Positions 51,238 through 62,565 of a stretch of DNA of 64,000 bases are shown here, piece after piece. This DNA comes from Pontibacter pudoricolor (lineage in GTDB: Bacteria > Bacteroidota > Bacteroidia > Cytophagales > Hymenobacteraceae). The DNA lies in the NCBI RefSeq assembly GCF_010092985.1, contig NZ_CP048106.1:62001-126000 (forward strand), in the 5' to 3' direction. Within the stretch, counting starts at the first letter, position 1. Every line of letters begins with the position of its first letter. The position numbers were made by a program, and so were the translations under genes. Below the pieces are notes generated by a model. It was not told the DNA's origin and did not search any database. It was given only the letters and a program-made list of their open reading frames with translations.

Positions 51238-53454
51238 TTAGTCTAAAATCTGCTCCAGCGCTGTGTCGTAGTGCTTTTTGGCTACCGTAATTCCATGGTA
51301 AAGCTCACCATCAATATGGCAGTCGTGGGCTGTTACAACACCTAATTCCGTGACATTCATGCCTTTATTTTTCAACGCCTGCTCAAAAGCAACCTGCTGT
51401 TCCGGCGAAACAGAAACAACAACACGGCTCTGGCTCTCACCAAATAAAAATGCATCTTTTCTGAAATTTTTATCTGTTTCGATATCAAAGCCCAGTTCAT
51501 TCGGCATTGCAGACTCCAGCAGGGTAATATATAAACCACCATCGGCCACATCGTGCGCCGACTTGATAAGCTTCTGCTCGATCACCTCTTTTATAGTTTC
51601 CTGCAGCTTCAGTTCCGCATCCATCTCAAAATAAGGAGCAGGCGATAACTTAACATTGTGGTAAGAATACAGGTACTCCGAAGAAGCGATGTCGTTCTGC
51701 GACTCACCTATCATATATATAATGTCACCAGCGTTCTGGAAAGCCAGCGTCATTTTGTTGTTCTTATCTTCCAGTATGCCCAGCATGCCTATAGTTGGCG
51801 TCGGGAACACAGGGCCTTCGTCGGAGGACTGGTTATAGAAACTTACGTTACCACCTGTTACCGGCGTACCCAGTGCGGTGCAGGCTTTGCTCATACCTTT
51901 AATAGCGCCCACAAAATGCCAGTAAACTTCCGGTACGTAGGGGTTTCCAAAATTAAGGCAGTTGGTAACAGCTACCGGCTCAGCGCCTGAGCAAACTATA
52001 TTACGCGCAGCTTCTGCTACCGCAATGGCTGTTCCTTTTTCCGGGTCGGCGTATACGTAGCGGCTGTTGCAGTCCACGGTTACGGCAATCGATTTATCTG
52101 TACCTTTTACTTTAACTATAGCTGCATCCGATGGTGCATTGGTCGTCATAGTGGCCGTACCAACCATAGAGTCGTACTGGCGGTACACCCAGCGCTTGGA
52201 GGCAATGTTCGGGTGTGTTGCTAAAAACTCGGCTACGGCCTGGTAGTCTTCCGGCTCTGCCACCTGGTCAATGTTGAATTTCTTGGATTCAGCAAAGTAA
52301 GCTGGCTCACGATACTCTCTGTGGTATACCGGGGCGCCTCCACCTAACACAAGGTCGTTGGCAGGTACTTCGGCTACTAATTTGCCATCCTGGTAGTAGC
52401 GTAACTGGCCACCTTCGGTAACAACACCAATCTGCTCGCAATACAGATCCCACTTATCGCAGATATCTTTTATAGTTTGCTCATAGCCTTTTTTCATAAC
52501 TATAAGCATGCGCTCCTGGCTCTCCGAAAGCAGGATCTCGAACGGAACCATGTTAGCCTGGCGGGTAGGCACCTTATCTAACCAGATATCCATGCCGTGC
52601 TCGCCTTTGGCGCTCATTTCTGAAGTAGAGCAGGTAATACCGGCTGCACCCATATCCTGCATCCCGATCACGTGGCCCGACTGGATGATCTCCAGCGTAG
52701 CTTCCAGTAATAATTTTTCCTGGAAAGGGTCGCCTACCTGCACAGATGGAAGGTCTTTGGCAGAATCTTCAGTGATATCTTTAGATGCAAAAGCAGCACC
52801 GTGTATACCATCTTTACCGGTGGCCGAGCCAACTATAAATACCGGGTTGCCTACGCCGTAAGAGGTTGCTGAAGCAGTTTCGCCAACTTTAACGATACCA
52901 GCCGAGAAAGCATTTACCAGCGGGTTTATGTTGTAGCACTCGTCAAAGAAAAGCTCGCCGCCTACCGTAGGAATACCAAAAGCATTACCATAATCGCCGA
53001 TGCCTTTCACTACACCTCGTAACAAACGCTGTGTTTTCTCTGATCTTGGGTTGCCAAAGCGGAGCGAGTTAAGCTGCGCGATAGGGCGTGCACCCATGGT
53101 AAAAATATCTCTGTTGATACCACCAACACCGGTTGCGGCACCCTGGTAAGGCTCAATGGCTGATGGGTGGTTATGTGATTCGATCTTGAAGCTGCAGGCG
53201 TAACCGTCGCCGATATCAACAAGGCCTGCATTTTCTTCGCCGGCTTTGGCCAGCATGCGTGGTGAGTCTTTTGGCAGGGTTTTCAGCCAAACGATAGAGT
53301 TCTTATAAGAGCAGTGCTCCGACCACATTACGGAGAAGATACTTAACTCGGTAAAATTGGGGGTGCGACCCAGAATCTGTTTTATCTTTTCAAATTCTTC
53401 CTCCAGAAGGCCAAGCTTCTGGGCAGTTTCTACTGTTGTCAGTTGATTTTCCAC
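51238..53454 (-). CDS. purL: Phosphoribosylformylglycinamidine synthase, PurL subunit (small form)
   Basis: A 738-residue ATP-dependent synthase of the fourth step of purine synthesis, small form that acts with PurQ and PurS. Recognised parts are SIFSVMWSEHCSYKNSIVWL, the FKIESHNHPSAIEPYQGAATGVGGI, the DMGAAGITCSTSEM and TPVTGGNVSFYNQS segments, and the C-terminal AIRS-like half with VADGGLYITLLE. purQ and purS are not in the window. The tRNA-Gln gene lies downstream. Confidence 0.97.
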   Translation of the reverse strand: MENQLTTVETAQKLGLLEEEFEKIKQILGRTPNFTELSIFSVMWSEHCSYKNSIVWLKTLPKDSPRMLAKAGEENAGLVDIGDGYACSFKIESHNHPSAIEPYQGAATGVGGINRDIFTMGARPIAQLNSLRFGNPRSEKTQRLLRGVVKGIGDYGNAFGIPTVGGELFFDECYNINPLVNAFSAGIVKVGETASATSYGVGNPVFIVGSATGKDGIHGAAFASKDITEDSAKDLPSVQVGDPFQEKLLLEATLEIIQSGHVIGMQDMGAAGITCSTSEMSAKGEHGMDIWLDKVPTRQANMVPFEILLSESQERMLIVMKKGYEQTIKDICDKWDLYCEQIGVVTEGGQLRYYQDGKLVAEVPANDLVLGGGAPVYHREYREPAYFAESKKFNIDQVAEPEDYQAVAEFLATHPNIASKRWVYRQYDSMVGTATMTTNAPSDAAIVKVKGTDKSIAVTVDCNSRYVYADPEKGTAIAVAEAARNIVCSGAEPVAVTNCLNFGNPYVPEVYWHFVGAIKGMSKACTALGTPVTGGNVSFYNQSSDEGPVFPTPTIGMLGILEDKNNKMTLAFQNAGDIIYMIGESQNDIASSEYLYSYHNVKLSPAPYFEMDAELKLQETIKEVIEQKLIKSAHDVADGGLYITLLESAMPNELGFDIETDKNFRKDAFLFGESQSRVVVSVSPEQQVAFEQALKNKGMNVTELGVVTAHDCHIDGELYHGITVAKKHYDTALEQILD

Positions 53455-53650
53455 GTTTTGTCTGGCTTTAGTAACGGAATAGCAAAAGTAGGAACTTATC
53501 CATTAAGAGCACAGCAGATTTAAGTATTTTATAGTTTGCCCTTTATGAACTATAGTTGCCACCAAAAAAAAATCCGGATTAATTCGGATGTAGTGTCACC
53601 AACTGCTAGCAGTTCCGTAAAGAAGGAACTCCCTTATTCTTTTATTTAAT

Positions 53651-53881
53651 ATGCCAACGACAACATCTAACCGCGAGCTTATCACGACTACCTGTGGCCG
53701 TGAACTGGATCTTAATACGACAGAATTGGTTATAGAACGCTCTAACAGCCTGTTTAGCTATAACATACACAAGCTTAAATCAGGTGAGTATGTGATAGCT
53801 GAGAAGTTTTATGCCAACCCGTTTAACAACAGGTACATCCTGCTTAACGACGATCAGATAGAGCTATTGAAGCATCTGTAA
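53651..53881 (+). CDS. Hypothetical protein, 76 residues
   Basis: Not recognised. The mature sequence is polar with beta-strand-like pieces (GRELDLNTTELVIERSN, YNIHKLKSGEYVIAEKFY, NRYILLNDDQIELLKHL) and no signal peptide. It may be a small cytoplasmic protein conserved in close relatives. Start is the only ATG in frame with the body. Confidence 0.55.
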   Translation: MPTTTSNRELITTTCGRELDLNTTELVIERSNSLFSYNIHKLKSGEYVIAEKFYANPFNNRYILLNDDQIELLKHL

Positions 53882-53962
53882 GAAATGAGGCAAAACTATT
53901 GGTAGTTGCACATAGAAATATTATATTTATAATTATAAATTTCCAAGGCAAAATCTACCGTT

Positions 53963-54472
53963 ATGAGCTTTATCTACATTCTCTCTTTTTTACTGCTGGC
54001 TGGTGCAGGAGCAGGCCCGGCAACAATAAATAATAACCTGAATGCACATGCTGCATTGGATAGCGGGCTTTCTGTACAGGCGCAGGATACACTGCTGCAT
54101 GCTTCTAAAACAGAAAAGAAGAAGAAAAAGAAATCCGCGAAAAAAGTAGAGACCAAATCCTCGAAAGTATTACTGAAGCGCAATGTGCAGCGCGTAATGC
54201 TAACCAAAAAAGGGGAGGAGGGAAACCATGTAGAAGTTGTGGTAATGGATGGAGGGATGCCGGTGCGCAACCTCGAAGACCTGCAGATGATTGGCAGCAG
54301 TGGCAGCAGTACAGCTTTAAGCAACTTCCAGGGATTCGATAATTATTCGCTCCCTTTTGAGGGCTATATAAAATACAGATCAGTAAATAAGATGGGCTCT
54401 GTAGTGTACGATCGCGAAGTCCGGTTTGTGATGAACGAGCCTGGTAAATGGGTTCTTCGCATCGATCAGTAA
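53963..54472 (+). CDS. Hypothetical secreted protein
   Basis: A 169-residue protein with an N-terminal hydrophobic signal (MSFIYILSFLLLAGAGAG), then a Lys-rich linker (KTEKKKKKKSAKKVETKS), then a possible small beta domain (about 75-165: VQRVMLTKKGEEG, YIKYRSVNKMGSVVYDREVRFVMN). No known family. The Lys run could bind acidic polymers. It has its own strong terminator. Confidence 0.6.
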   Translation: MSFIYILSFLLLAGAGAGPATINNNLNAHAALDSGLSVQAQDTLLHASKTEKKKKKKSAKKVETKSSKVLLKRNVQRVMLTKKGEEGNHVEVVVMDGGMPVRNLEDLQMIGSSGSSTALSNFQGFDNYSLPFEGYIKYRSVNKMGSVVYDREVRFVMNEPGKWVLRIDQ

Positions 54473-54491
54473 CGGAACCAGGCCATTTTTT

Positions 54492-54541
54492 ACACAGCTC
54501 CCCGGCAACAAAAGGAGGTTGCCGGGGAGCTGTGTTTTGTT
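54492..54541 (+). terminator. Strong terminator before atpD
   Basis: ACACAGCTCCCCGGCAAC (54492-54509) pairs perfectly with 54518-54535 around an 8-base loop and is followed by TTTGTTTT. Confidence 0.93.
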
Positions 54542-54612
54542 TTAACTATAGTTTGATACTGAATAAGTTAAAAGTTTTTGGTGTGTTATATGGTTTTAAG
54601 AGATTTATGCAT

Positions 54613-54620
54613 TAGTTTTG
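54613..54620 (+). promoter_or_regulatory. TAnnTTTG-like promoter element for atpD
   Basis: TAGTTTTG fits the -7 consensus, 48 bases before the atpD ATG. No clear -33 TTTG at the expected spacing. Confidence 0.3.
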
Positions 54621-54647
54621 CACCCTGAAATAGCTCCGTTTTAATAG

Positions 54648-56174
<1,527 letters not shown>

Positions 56175-56270
56175 GTTTGAATTAGTTAAGAGTTAAGAGT
56201 TTATAGTTAAGAGTGGGTATCACCTCATTCTGACTTTAAACTTTTAACTCTGAACTCTGAACAAAAAAAA

Positions 56271-56516
56271 ATGTATTTAGAGATAATCACACCAGATAGA
56301 AAGGTTTTTGCCGGTGAGGTAGATGCAGCACAGTTTCCGGGAGCTAACGGCTCTTTTGAGGTTCTGGACCTGCACGCTCCCCTTATCAGCACCATGGAAA
56401 GAGGCAGAATCCGGGTAACTACCAAAAAAGGACAGGAGTTCTTTACCGTGGATGGCGGTGTGGTAGAAGTACTGAACAATAAGATCATTGTACTTGCCGA
56501 ATCTGTGATCGAGTAA
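56271..56516 (+). CDS. atpC: F-type ATP synthase subunit epsilon, short form
   Basis: An 81-residue protein covering the epsilon beta-sandwich only: MYLEIITPDRKVFAGEVDAAQFPGANGSFEVLDLHAPLIS, then FFTVDGGVVEVLNNKIIVLAES. The C-terminal two-helix domain that in other bacteria inhibits ATP hydrolysis is absent. Short epsilon subunits are the norm in many Bacteroidota. It follows atpD after a spacer of GTTAAGAG-type repeats. Confidence 0.95.
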   Translation: MYLEIITPDRKVFAGEVDAAQFPGANGSFEVLDLHAPLISTMERGRIRVTTKKGQEFFTVDGGVVEVLNNKIIVLAESVIE

Positions 56517-56536
56517 CGATATCTATTTACAATAGC

Positions 56537-56573
56537 AAAACGCCTTCTGTTCTTTGTGAGCAGAAGGCGTTTT
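56537..56573 (+). terminator. Terminator of atpD-atpC
   Basis: AAAACGCCTTCTG (56537-56549) pairs perfectly with CAGAAGGCGTTTT (56561-56573) around an 11-base loop and is followed by TTGTT. Confidence 0.92.
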
Positions 56574-56947
56574 TTGTTACAGGCTGTTGGGTAGCTATAG
56601 TTTACTAAATACCGGACTATAGTTTAACCAAACAAAGGCAATATTATTTCTCGCCCTCGCTCGCGTCCCGCGAGTGTGAGCTACCAGCAGACTCTGGCCG
56701 CTTTGGCTGTGAAATGCGGCAAGTTTAGTGTGAGCCAAACTTGCGGCTGAGCATAAGGCTAGTTTGCGACAGGCTAAACTATGGTTCCGGATAACGCCAG
56801 TTACAAACTGGCACCATAGTTAACCACCAGTTACCGCTGAGCTCAAACTGGCGGCATGGACGGTTTTAACCCGGCAGGATACTACCAAATGCCTCAAGCC
56901 CTGAAGAAAATTTGGACACAACCACAATTCAATACTGGAGGCAAAAC
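56574..56947. repeat. Spacer of dispersed repeats
   Basis: No gene is seen. 56654-56701 is an inverted copy of 36704-36748; about 56780-56865 holds CCAGTTACAAACTGG and CCAGTTACCGCTGAGCTCAAACTGG, a family also at 30640-30760. Both hairpin-forming segments are near GC-rich CGCGTCCCGCGAG-like inverted pieces. Confidence 0.65.
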
Positions 56948-57328
56948 TTATTCTGTAACAGGGTAACCGGATTCTTTCCAGGCTTTATATCCGCCATCCA
57001 GGTGTGCAACGTTTTCGTAGCCCATTTGCTTTAACGTGGAAGTCGCCAGGGCAGAACGTCCTCCGGAAGCGCAATGCAGGATCAGGCGTTTGTTCTTGTC
57101 AAATTCCGGTTTATGGTAGGGCAGGGTTTCATCTGCGTGAAATTCGATCATGCCGCGTGGCGAGTGCACCGAACCCGCAATTTTTCCATTCTGGCTTAGC
57201 TCATCGCTCTCCCTGATATCAATGAGCGTTGCGTTCCCATTTTTTAATTCTTCGTGTACCTGGGCCGGTGTCAGGTTTTCGATGTTTTGTTTAGCTTCTT
57301 TTACTAAATCGGTTGCAGACTTTGCCAT
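56948..57328 (-). CDS. Rhodanese-like domain protein
   Basis: A 126-residue single-domain rhodanese. The active-site loop is CASGGR with the catalytic C86; IDIRESDE and AHLDGGYKAWKESGYPV are the flanking signature. Such small proteins carry persulfide sulfur in thiosulfate or tRNA-thiolation chemistry. It lies alone on the minus strand. Confidence 0.93.
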   Translation of the reverse strand: MAKSATDLVKEAKQNIENLTPAQVHEELKNGNATLIDIRESDELSQNGKIAGSVHSPRGMIEFHADETLPYHKPEFDKNKRLILHCASGGRSALATSTLKQMGYENVAHLDGGYKAWKESGYPVTE

Positions 57329-57450
57329 AGTTTTACTGTTTTATAGTTTGATGTTTAGCGCGTAACATTGATGATACTACTATTCGCCAATTAGATCAGA
57401 CCAGGTAAGTATCTGCTCATTAAACGGGAAACTATAACGTATGGTACCAA

Positions 57451-58512
57451 CTATAGTATTTCCAGTTCTACATCGCCTTCTACCGGGTACCCGACGCAGG
57501 TAAGTGTCAGGCCTTTTTGAAGGTCGCGTTCAGTCAGCACTTCGTTATAAGCCATCCAAACTTTGCCTTTTAATATCCTGGCCAGGCAACTGCCACACTT
57601 GCCGGTTTCGCAACTATAAGGCAATACAACTCCGGCTTCGCGCGCACTTGATAAGATGTTTTCCGGGTATTTACATGCTATGTGGGTAGTCTTGCCATTA
57701 ATATGCAGTGTAACCTGGTGTGCTCGGGTGTCCGGTGGAACAAGTTTGGGTAACGGCGTTTTATCTACATTAAAAACTTCTTTCCGGATCTGGTTAGCAG
57801 AAAAGCCATACTGGCGAAGCGCAAAAGAGCTCAGGCGCATATAGTTGAGCGGGCCGCACAAGTAAAACAACAGCTGCTGGCGCGGGGCGGCAGCCAACTG
57901 ATCTATGAGCTTATACAGGTAATCTTTATGCAGGCGGGCTCTGCCCAGGTCCGGCGTGTTGCTGAAGATGAACTCAATGTGTAACCGGCCAGGAAAGGTG
58001 GCAGCTAACTCCCTGAGGGGCTGCAGAAACATAGTTTGTTTAGGAGATTTGTTACTGTAAAATAATACAACAGAAAGATGTGGGTACGCATGTAGTGCAG
58101 TTTTAACTAACGAAAAGATAGGTGTAATACCGCTACCCGCAGCCAGGAAGAAAATTTGCTTATAGTTCAGAATATCGTCAGGTAAGGTAAATAACCCGCC
58201 GGTACCGCTTGCCAGGAGCGTATCACCAACACGGGCGTGGTCTACCAGCTGTCGGGAATAGAAACCGTTCTCAATTCTTTTTACGCCGATGGCAAGCGGC
58301 TCCTGTAATACCGGAGATGAGGTAATGGAGTAGGAGCGCCTGATCTCACCATGTGGGCCATGGTGCAGCAACGTAAGGTACTGCCCTGCTTTATAGGAAA
58401 CTGTTTCATTGAAAGTAATAACCTTTACGCCTGTAACTTCTTCGTTTATGCTGCTGATGGTAAGAGGTAAATAACCAGGCGCTTTTTCTGCTGATTTAGC
58501 TGACACACTCAT
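57451..58512 (-). CDS. Ferredoxin/FAD/NAD(P)H reductase, PaaE-like
   Basis: A 353-residue FAD-dependent oxidoreductase. The N-terminal FAD-binding domain has RRSYSITSSP (the R-x-Y-S motif), the NAD(P)-binding domain has AAGSGITPIFSLV and the CGP of FYLCGPLNYM, and the C-terminal domain is a plant-type 2Fe-2S ferredoxin with YSCETGKCGSCLARI (three Cys in CxxxxCxxC plus a final C in LTCVGYP). The order FAD-NAD-Fe2S is that of PaaE, the reductase of phenylacetyl-CoA epoxidase; other paa genes are absent, so its partner oxygenase is unknown. ATG at 58512 chosen over 58539. Confidence 0.9.
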   Translation of the reverse strand: MSVSAKSAEKAPGYLPLTISSINEEVTGVKVITFNETVSYKAGQYLTLLHHGPHGEIRRSYSITSSPVLQEPLAIGVKRIENGFYSRQLVDHARVGDTLLASGTGGLFTLPDDILNYKQIFFLAAGSGITPIFSLVKTALHAYPHLSVVLFYSNKSPKQTMFLQPLRELAATFPGRLHIEFIFSNTPDLGRARLHKDYLYKLIDQLAAAPRQQLLFYLCGPLNYMRLSSFALRQYGFSANQIRKEVFNVDKTPLPKLVPPDTRAHQVTLHINGKTTHIACKYPENILSSAREAGVVLPYSCETGKCGSCLARILKGKVWMAYNEVLTERDLQKGLTLTCVGYPVEGDVELEIL

Positions 58513-58544
58513 AGTTTTTGAATACGCAAAAAGGTGCAATTAGC

Positions 58545-58622
58545 TTGCACTATAGTTTTAAAGGTGCAAGTATAGTTCAAACTATAGGTAAGCTTAGAAA
58601 TAACTATAGTTCGAACTATAAG
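58545..58622. repeat. Cluster of ACTATAG palindromes
   Basis: This short spacer contains several copies or halves of the AACTATAGTT palindrome, including AACTATAGTTCGAACTATA near 58602-58620. It is the densest local cluster seen in the window. No gene. Confidence 0.6.
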
Positions 58623-58627
58623 CGCAG

Positions 58628-60136
58628 CTAGCTGGAAGCTGGTTTATCTGCAAGCCCCAGGTTCTTCATGGTTTCTTTCAGGGCTTCGTGGTCATCTGTA
58701 ATGATCAGGAGCTTATCGTCAGGGGTAAGTTCTGTTTTTCCGCCTGGTACAAAATACTTTCCATTACGCTTAACCATTACAGCAAGTGTTTTCTCAGGCA
58801 AAGGCAGATTCATAAGTTTATTGCCAGATCTTAGCGCATGCTCTGTAATATTCAGCTCAGTCATCACGGACTTTATCTCATCCGAAAATTCTACATCAAA
58901 GTCTTCCGGTTTTTTAAGTGTGTTTGGTTGTTCGCTTAAACCCAGCCAGGTAGCCATTTTAGAAAGCGAAGTACCCTGCACAACCAGCGATACCAGCGTA
59001 CAGAAGAATACGATATTAAAGATGAGCCGCGCATGAGGAACCTCGGCAGCTAATGGAAGTATGGCAAAAATGATCGGAACAGCTCCCCTGAGCCCCACCC
59101 AGGAAACAAAGGTTCTGTCCTTCATTGTCATTTTACGGAAAGGCAGCGTACATAAAAATACACTGAGCGGGCGCGTGATAAAGATCATCATGAAGCTGAT
59201 AATTAAACCTGGGATGATGATCGGGACAAGTTCGCGGGGATTAACCAGTAAGCCGAGCGTTAAGAACATAAGCAGCTGGCTCATCCAGGCCATGCCATCA
59301 AAAAAGTTAAGCGAAGAGCGCTTGTGCACAAATTTGGAATTGCCTATAACCAGGCCTCCGATATACACCGCCAGGTAACCATTGCCTTTAATAAAGTAAG
59401 TGGCTGAAAAAATAAAGATACAGAACGTGAAAACCAGGATAGGATATAAAGAGCTGTTATCGATCTGTACACGGTTAATTACTTTTACGGCTAATTTGCC
59501 CAGTGTATAACCTGCAACCAACCCTATTATGAGCTGCATTAAAAGCATGCCGGTTGCGGCCAGGTAATTGGGTGAGGCCTCCATTTTTATGATCTCGATC
59601 AGGGTTATAGTAAGGATGTAGGCCATCGGGTCGTTACTACCACTTTCGAGTTCCAGCAGGGGGCGCAGGTTATTTTTAAGGTGCAGGCCTTTGGATCGCA
59701 GAATAGAGAATACCGAAGCGGAGTCGGTGGAGGACATTGTAGCAGCCAGCAGCAATGCTGTAGCAAGCCCTATGCCTGCTGCTTCTATCGTTTCACCCAG
59801 TATCCACCAGCTTAACAGACCAGTTAACAGCGCTGTTAGTAAAACACCTACCGTAGCAAGCACTACCCCCGGCAGAATAACAGGTCTTATCTCAGAAATT
59901 TTAGTGTCCATACCACCTGAGAACAGAATGATACAGAGGGCAACAGTTCCTATTGTCTGGGCTAATTGTATGTTTTCAAACTCAAAGCCGAACCCATCGC
60001 TGCCAAAAAGCATACCTACCGATAGAAATAACAATAATGCCGGAACACCGAATTTATAGCCGGCTTTTCCAGCCATAATGCTCAGGAAAAAAAGAACGGA
60101 AATGCTGAAAAGTATTAATTCTACTGATATCTCCAT
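58628..60136 (-). CDS. Potassium/proton antiporter (NhaP2/CvrA type) with TrkA-C
   Basis: A 502-residue cation/proton antiporter. About 12-13 hydrophobic helices (1-395) with the CPA1 landmarks SSTDSASVFSILR, LELESGSNDPMAYILT (the ND pair, acidic transport site), and GLRGAVPIIFA. A cytoplasmic TrkA-C-like domain follows (about 420-495; DELTPDDKLLIITDDHEAL-like). It should export K+ (or Na+) in exchange for H+. Start at 60136 fits the membrane-protein start; an upstream ATG at 60154 is possible. Confidence 0.92.
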   Translation of the reverse strand: MEISVELILFSISVLFFLSIMAGKAGYKFGVPALLLFLSVGMLFGSDGFGFEFENIQLAQTIGTVALCIILFSGGMDTKISEIRPVILPGVVLATVGVLLTALLTGLLSWWILGETIEAAGIGLATALLLAATMSSTDSASVFSILRSKGLHLKNNLRPLLELESGSNDPMAYILTITLIEIIKMEASPNYLAATGMLLMQLIIGLVAGYTLGKLAVKVINRVQIDNSSLYPILVFTFCIFIFSATYFIKGNGYLAVYIGGLVIGNSKFVHKRSSLNFFDGMAWMSQLLMFLTLGLLVNPRELVPIIIPGLIISFMMIFITRPLSVFLCTLPFRKMTMKDRTFVSWVGLRGAVPIIFAILPLAAEVPHARLIFNIVFFCTLVSLVVQGTSLSKMATWLGLSEQPNTLKKPEDFDVEFSDEIKSVMTELNITEHALRSGNKLMNLPLPEKTLAVMVKRNGKYFVPGGKTELTPDDKLLIITDDHEALKETMKNLGLADKPASS

Positions 60137-60280
60137 AGGTACTACATTAATCATATGGTATAGAGGTATATTGGATAGTAACAGAAACTTAAACATGTAA
60201 AGAGCCAACAAGTTTCAGAAAGGCATACGTACTTTGCAATATAAGAATTACTGCTTATTTTTAGCTTCAAATCCCGCTTT

Positions 60281-61411
60281 ATGCCTATAATCTCGCCAAA
60301 ATCTACCCCAATTTTCCAGACCTCCGTTTTTACGTTCGATGACCTGAACGAGCTGGAACTATACTTTGAACAGCCGGGGCAGCGCTATATGTATTCCCGT
60401 TATGCCAACCCAAATTCTGATGAACTGGCAAATGAGGTAAATAAACTGGAAAAAGGTGTGGGAGCTATAGTTACCTCGTCGGGTATGTCGGCTATACTGG
60501 CAGCTATACTGGCCATCTGCAAGGCCGGTGACCATGTTCTGTGCGCAGAAGAAATCTATGGAGGTTCTTCGGCATTACTTACCCAGGAACTGAGCAGGAT
60601 CGGGATTGAGGTGACGTATGTGCCATCGGAGAATACGTATAGTTTTGATGCGTTGGTGCAGCCCAATACGCGCCTGTTCCTGGCTGAAACGATGAGCAAC
60701 CCACTGCTGGTGGTATTTGATATCAGACGCCTTGCTACAGAAACACAAAAACATAACATAAAGCTGGTCATCGATAATACCTTTGCCACGCCTATAGTTA
60801 CCAAACCGCTTGGTTTAGGTGCAGATATCGTGATCCATAGTGTTACCAAGTACCTGTCAGGGCACAGTGATGTAACAGCGGGCGTGGTTATTTGCAAGGA
60901 GGAACAAGACCTGCAGCGGGTGCAGAAAGTGATGTTAACCTATGGGCTTAACCTGAGTCCTTTTGAAAGCTGGCTGGCAGCACGCGGCCTTAAAACCCTG
61001 CGCCTGCGCATGAAGCAGCATTGCTCTAATGCCCAAACTATAGCTGAGTTCCTGCAGGGGCATCCAAAAGTAGAACAGGTCTGGTATCCGGGTCTGCGCA
61101 AGCACCCACAACATCAGTTGGCAAAAGAGCAGGGGAGCGGGCTGTATGGCGGCATGCTGAGCTTCAGGATAAAAGACGATAAAGAAGCTGTGAACCGTTT
61201 TATGCATGGGCTGGAACATATCCCGTTTGCGCCTTCACTGGCAGGGGTAAGCACCTCTATTTCATATCCGTTAGGTACGTCGCATCGCTCGTTATCGGCA
61301 GCGCAACAGCAAAAAATAGGTATTACAGCCGGTGTTATCCGCTTATCGGTTGGTATAGAAGAGGATGAAGAGCTACTGGCTGATCTGGTAAGAGGCTTGG
61401 CTAACGTATAG
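60281..61411 (+). CDS. PLP-dependent Cys/Met metabolism enzyme (cystathionine gamma-synthase-like)
   Basis: A 376-residue fold-type I PLP enzyme. The PLP-binding Lys is K190 in HSVTKYLSGHSD; YSRYANPNSDELANEVNKLEKG is the conserved N-terminal start, and GMLSFRIKD and SLAGVSTSISYP with TSHRSL the C-terminal ones. It is closest to cystathionine gamma-synthase / gamma-lyase / O-acetylhomoserine sulfhydrylase; these cannot be separated from motifs alone. Role: sulfur amino-acid synthesis or breakdown. The aspartate kinase at 19-20 kb is in the same pathway but not linked. Confidence 0.93.
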   Translation: MPIISPKSTPIFQTSVFTFDDLNELELYFEQPGQRYMYSRYANPNSDELANEVNKLEKGVGAIVTSSGMSAILAAILAICKAGDHVLCAEEIYGGSSALLTQELSRIGIEVTYVPSENTYSFDALVQPNTRLFLAETMSNPLLVVFDIRRLATETQKHNIKLVIDNTFATPIVTKPLGLGADIVIHSVTKYLSGHSDVTAGVVICKEEQDLQRVQKVMLTYGLNLSPFESWLAARGLKTLRLRMKQHCSNAQTIAEFLQGHPKVEQVWYPGLRKHPQHQLAKEQGSGLYGGMLSFRIKDDKEAVNRFMHGLEHIPFAPSLAGVSTSISYPLGTSHRSLSAAQQQKIGITAGVIRLSVGIEEDEELLADLVRGLANV

Positions 61412-61428
61412 TTTCCGTATACTAAAAA

Positions 61429-62565
61429 CTATAGCAGAATTTGCTTTAGGGCCTTTACCACTTTATCCAGGTCCTCTTCGGTAAGGCTGCTGCTGCTTGG
61501 CAGGCATAAGCCGCGCTCAAAAAGCTGGTCGCTGGTGCCGTTGCTAAAGTAAGCACAGTCTGCAAAGAGTGGTTGCTGGTGCATTGGTTTTAAGAGCAGC
61601 CTGGTTTCAATGTTATCATGCTCCAGCTCCTGGCGTACCTGTTCTGGTTTAAAGCCTTCCGGTAATAGTATAGTAGTCAGCCAGCGGTTGGTAAAACAGA
61701 ATTTTGGCTCAGGTACAAATTCCAGGCCTTCCACTTCGCTCAACTGCTCTTTATAGTAACTATAGATCTCGCGACGCTGCTTCACGCGCTTTTCGAGTAC
61801 CTCTAACTGCCCACGACCAATACCTGCATTTATGTTGCTGAGCATATAGTTGTAGCCCATTTGTGAGTGCAGGTAATATGGAGCTGGTTCTTTGGCCTGG
61901 TTTGCGAGGAATACAGCCTGCTTTGCCAATGCTTCGTCTGCCGTTATAAGCGCGCCGCCACCCGATGTAGTAATGATCTTATTCCCGTTAAAAGAGAAAA
62001 CACCGATCCTGCCAAACGTACCTACCTGATGCCCACTATACCTGGAGCCAAGTGCTTCAGCCGCATCTTCCATCACCGGAATCTCATAACGGTTTGCTAC
62101 CTCCATGATCTCTTTCATTTTAGCAGGCATTCCATAGATATGCACCACCAGAATGCAGGCAGGTTTTTTACCACGCGCTATACCGGCATTTATGGCCTGG
62201 TCCAGCAGTTCCGGGCTCATATTCCAGGTTTCGGGTTCGCTGTCTACAAAAACAGGAGTGGCGTCTACATATAAAATGGGATTAGCAGAAGCTACAAACG
62301 TAAAGGTAGAGCAGATCACTTCGTCGCCGGGCTTTACGCCCAACACCCTGAGACCCAGATGCAACGCTGCAGTGCCGGAGCTTACTGCAACAGCATGTTG
62401 TGCGTTGGTATGCTGGCAGATGTCATGTTCAAAACCGGGTATATTGGGGCCAACCGTTGTTACCCAGTTATCTTCCAGCGCTTTCTGCACATAGTTGCGC
62501 TCATGTCCGCCCATGTGGGGCACCGACAAAAAAATGCGTCCTGGTCTGTAATTTAGTTGTGTCAT
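61429..62565 (-). CDS. DegT/DnrJ/EryC1/StrS aminotransferase
   Basis: A 378-residue PLP aminotransferase of the sugar-nucleotide type. The PLP Lys is K196 in FSFNGNKIITTSGGG, preceded by MEDAAEALGSRYSGHQVGTFG. The N-terminal MGGHERNYVQKALEDNWVTTVGP is the usual DegT start; ATG at 62565 was chosen over an upstream frame extension to 62673. It transfers an amino group to a keto-sugar nucleotide (often making a UDP- or dTDP-amino sugar, as in PglE/WecE) for surface polysaccharide. No sugar-nucleotide partner is adjacent. Confidence 0.92.
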   Translation of the reverse strand: MTQLNYRPGRIFLSVPHMGGHERNYVQKALEDNWVTTVGPNIPGFEHDICQHTNAQHAVAVSSGTAALHLGLRVLGVKPGDEVICSTFTFVASANPILYVDATPVFVDSEPETWNMSPELLDQAINAGIARGKKPACILVVHIYGMPAKMKEIMEVANRYEIPVMEDAAEALGSRYSGHQVGTFGRIGVFSFNGNKIITTSGGGALITADEALAKQAVFLANQAKEPAPYYLHSQMGYNYMLSNINAGIGRGQLEVLEKRVKQRREIYSYYKEQLSEVEGLEFVPEPKFCFTNRWLTTILLPEGFKPEQVRQELEHDNIETRLLLKPMHQQPLFADCAYFSNGTSDQLFERGLCLPSSSSLTEEDLDKVVKALKQILL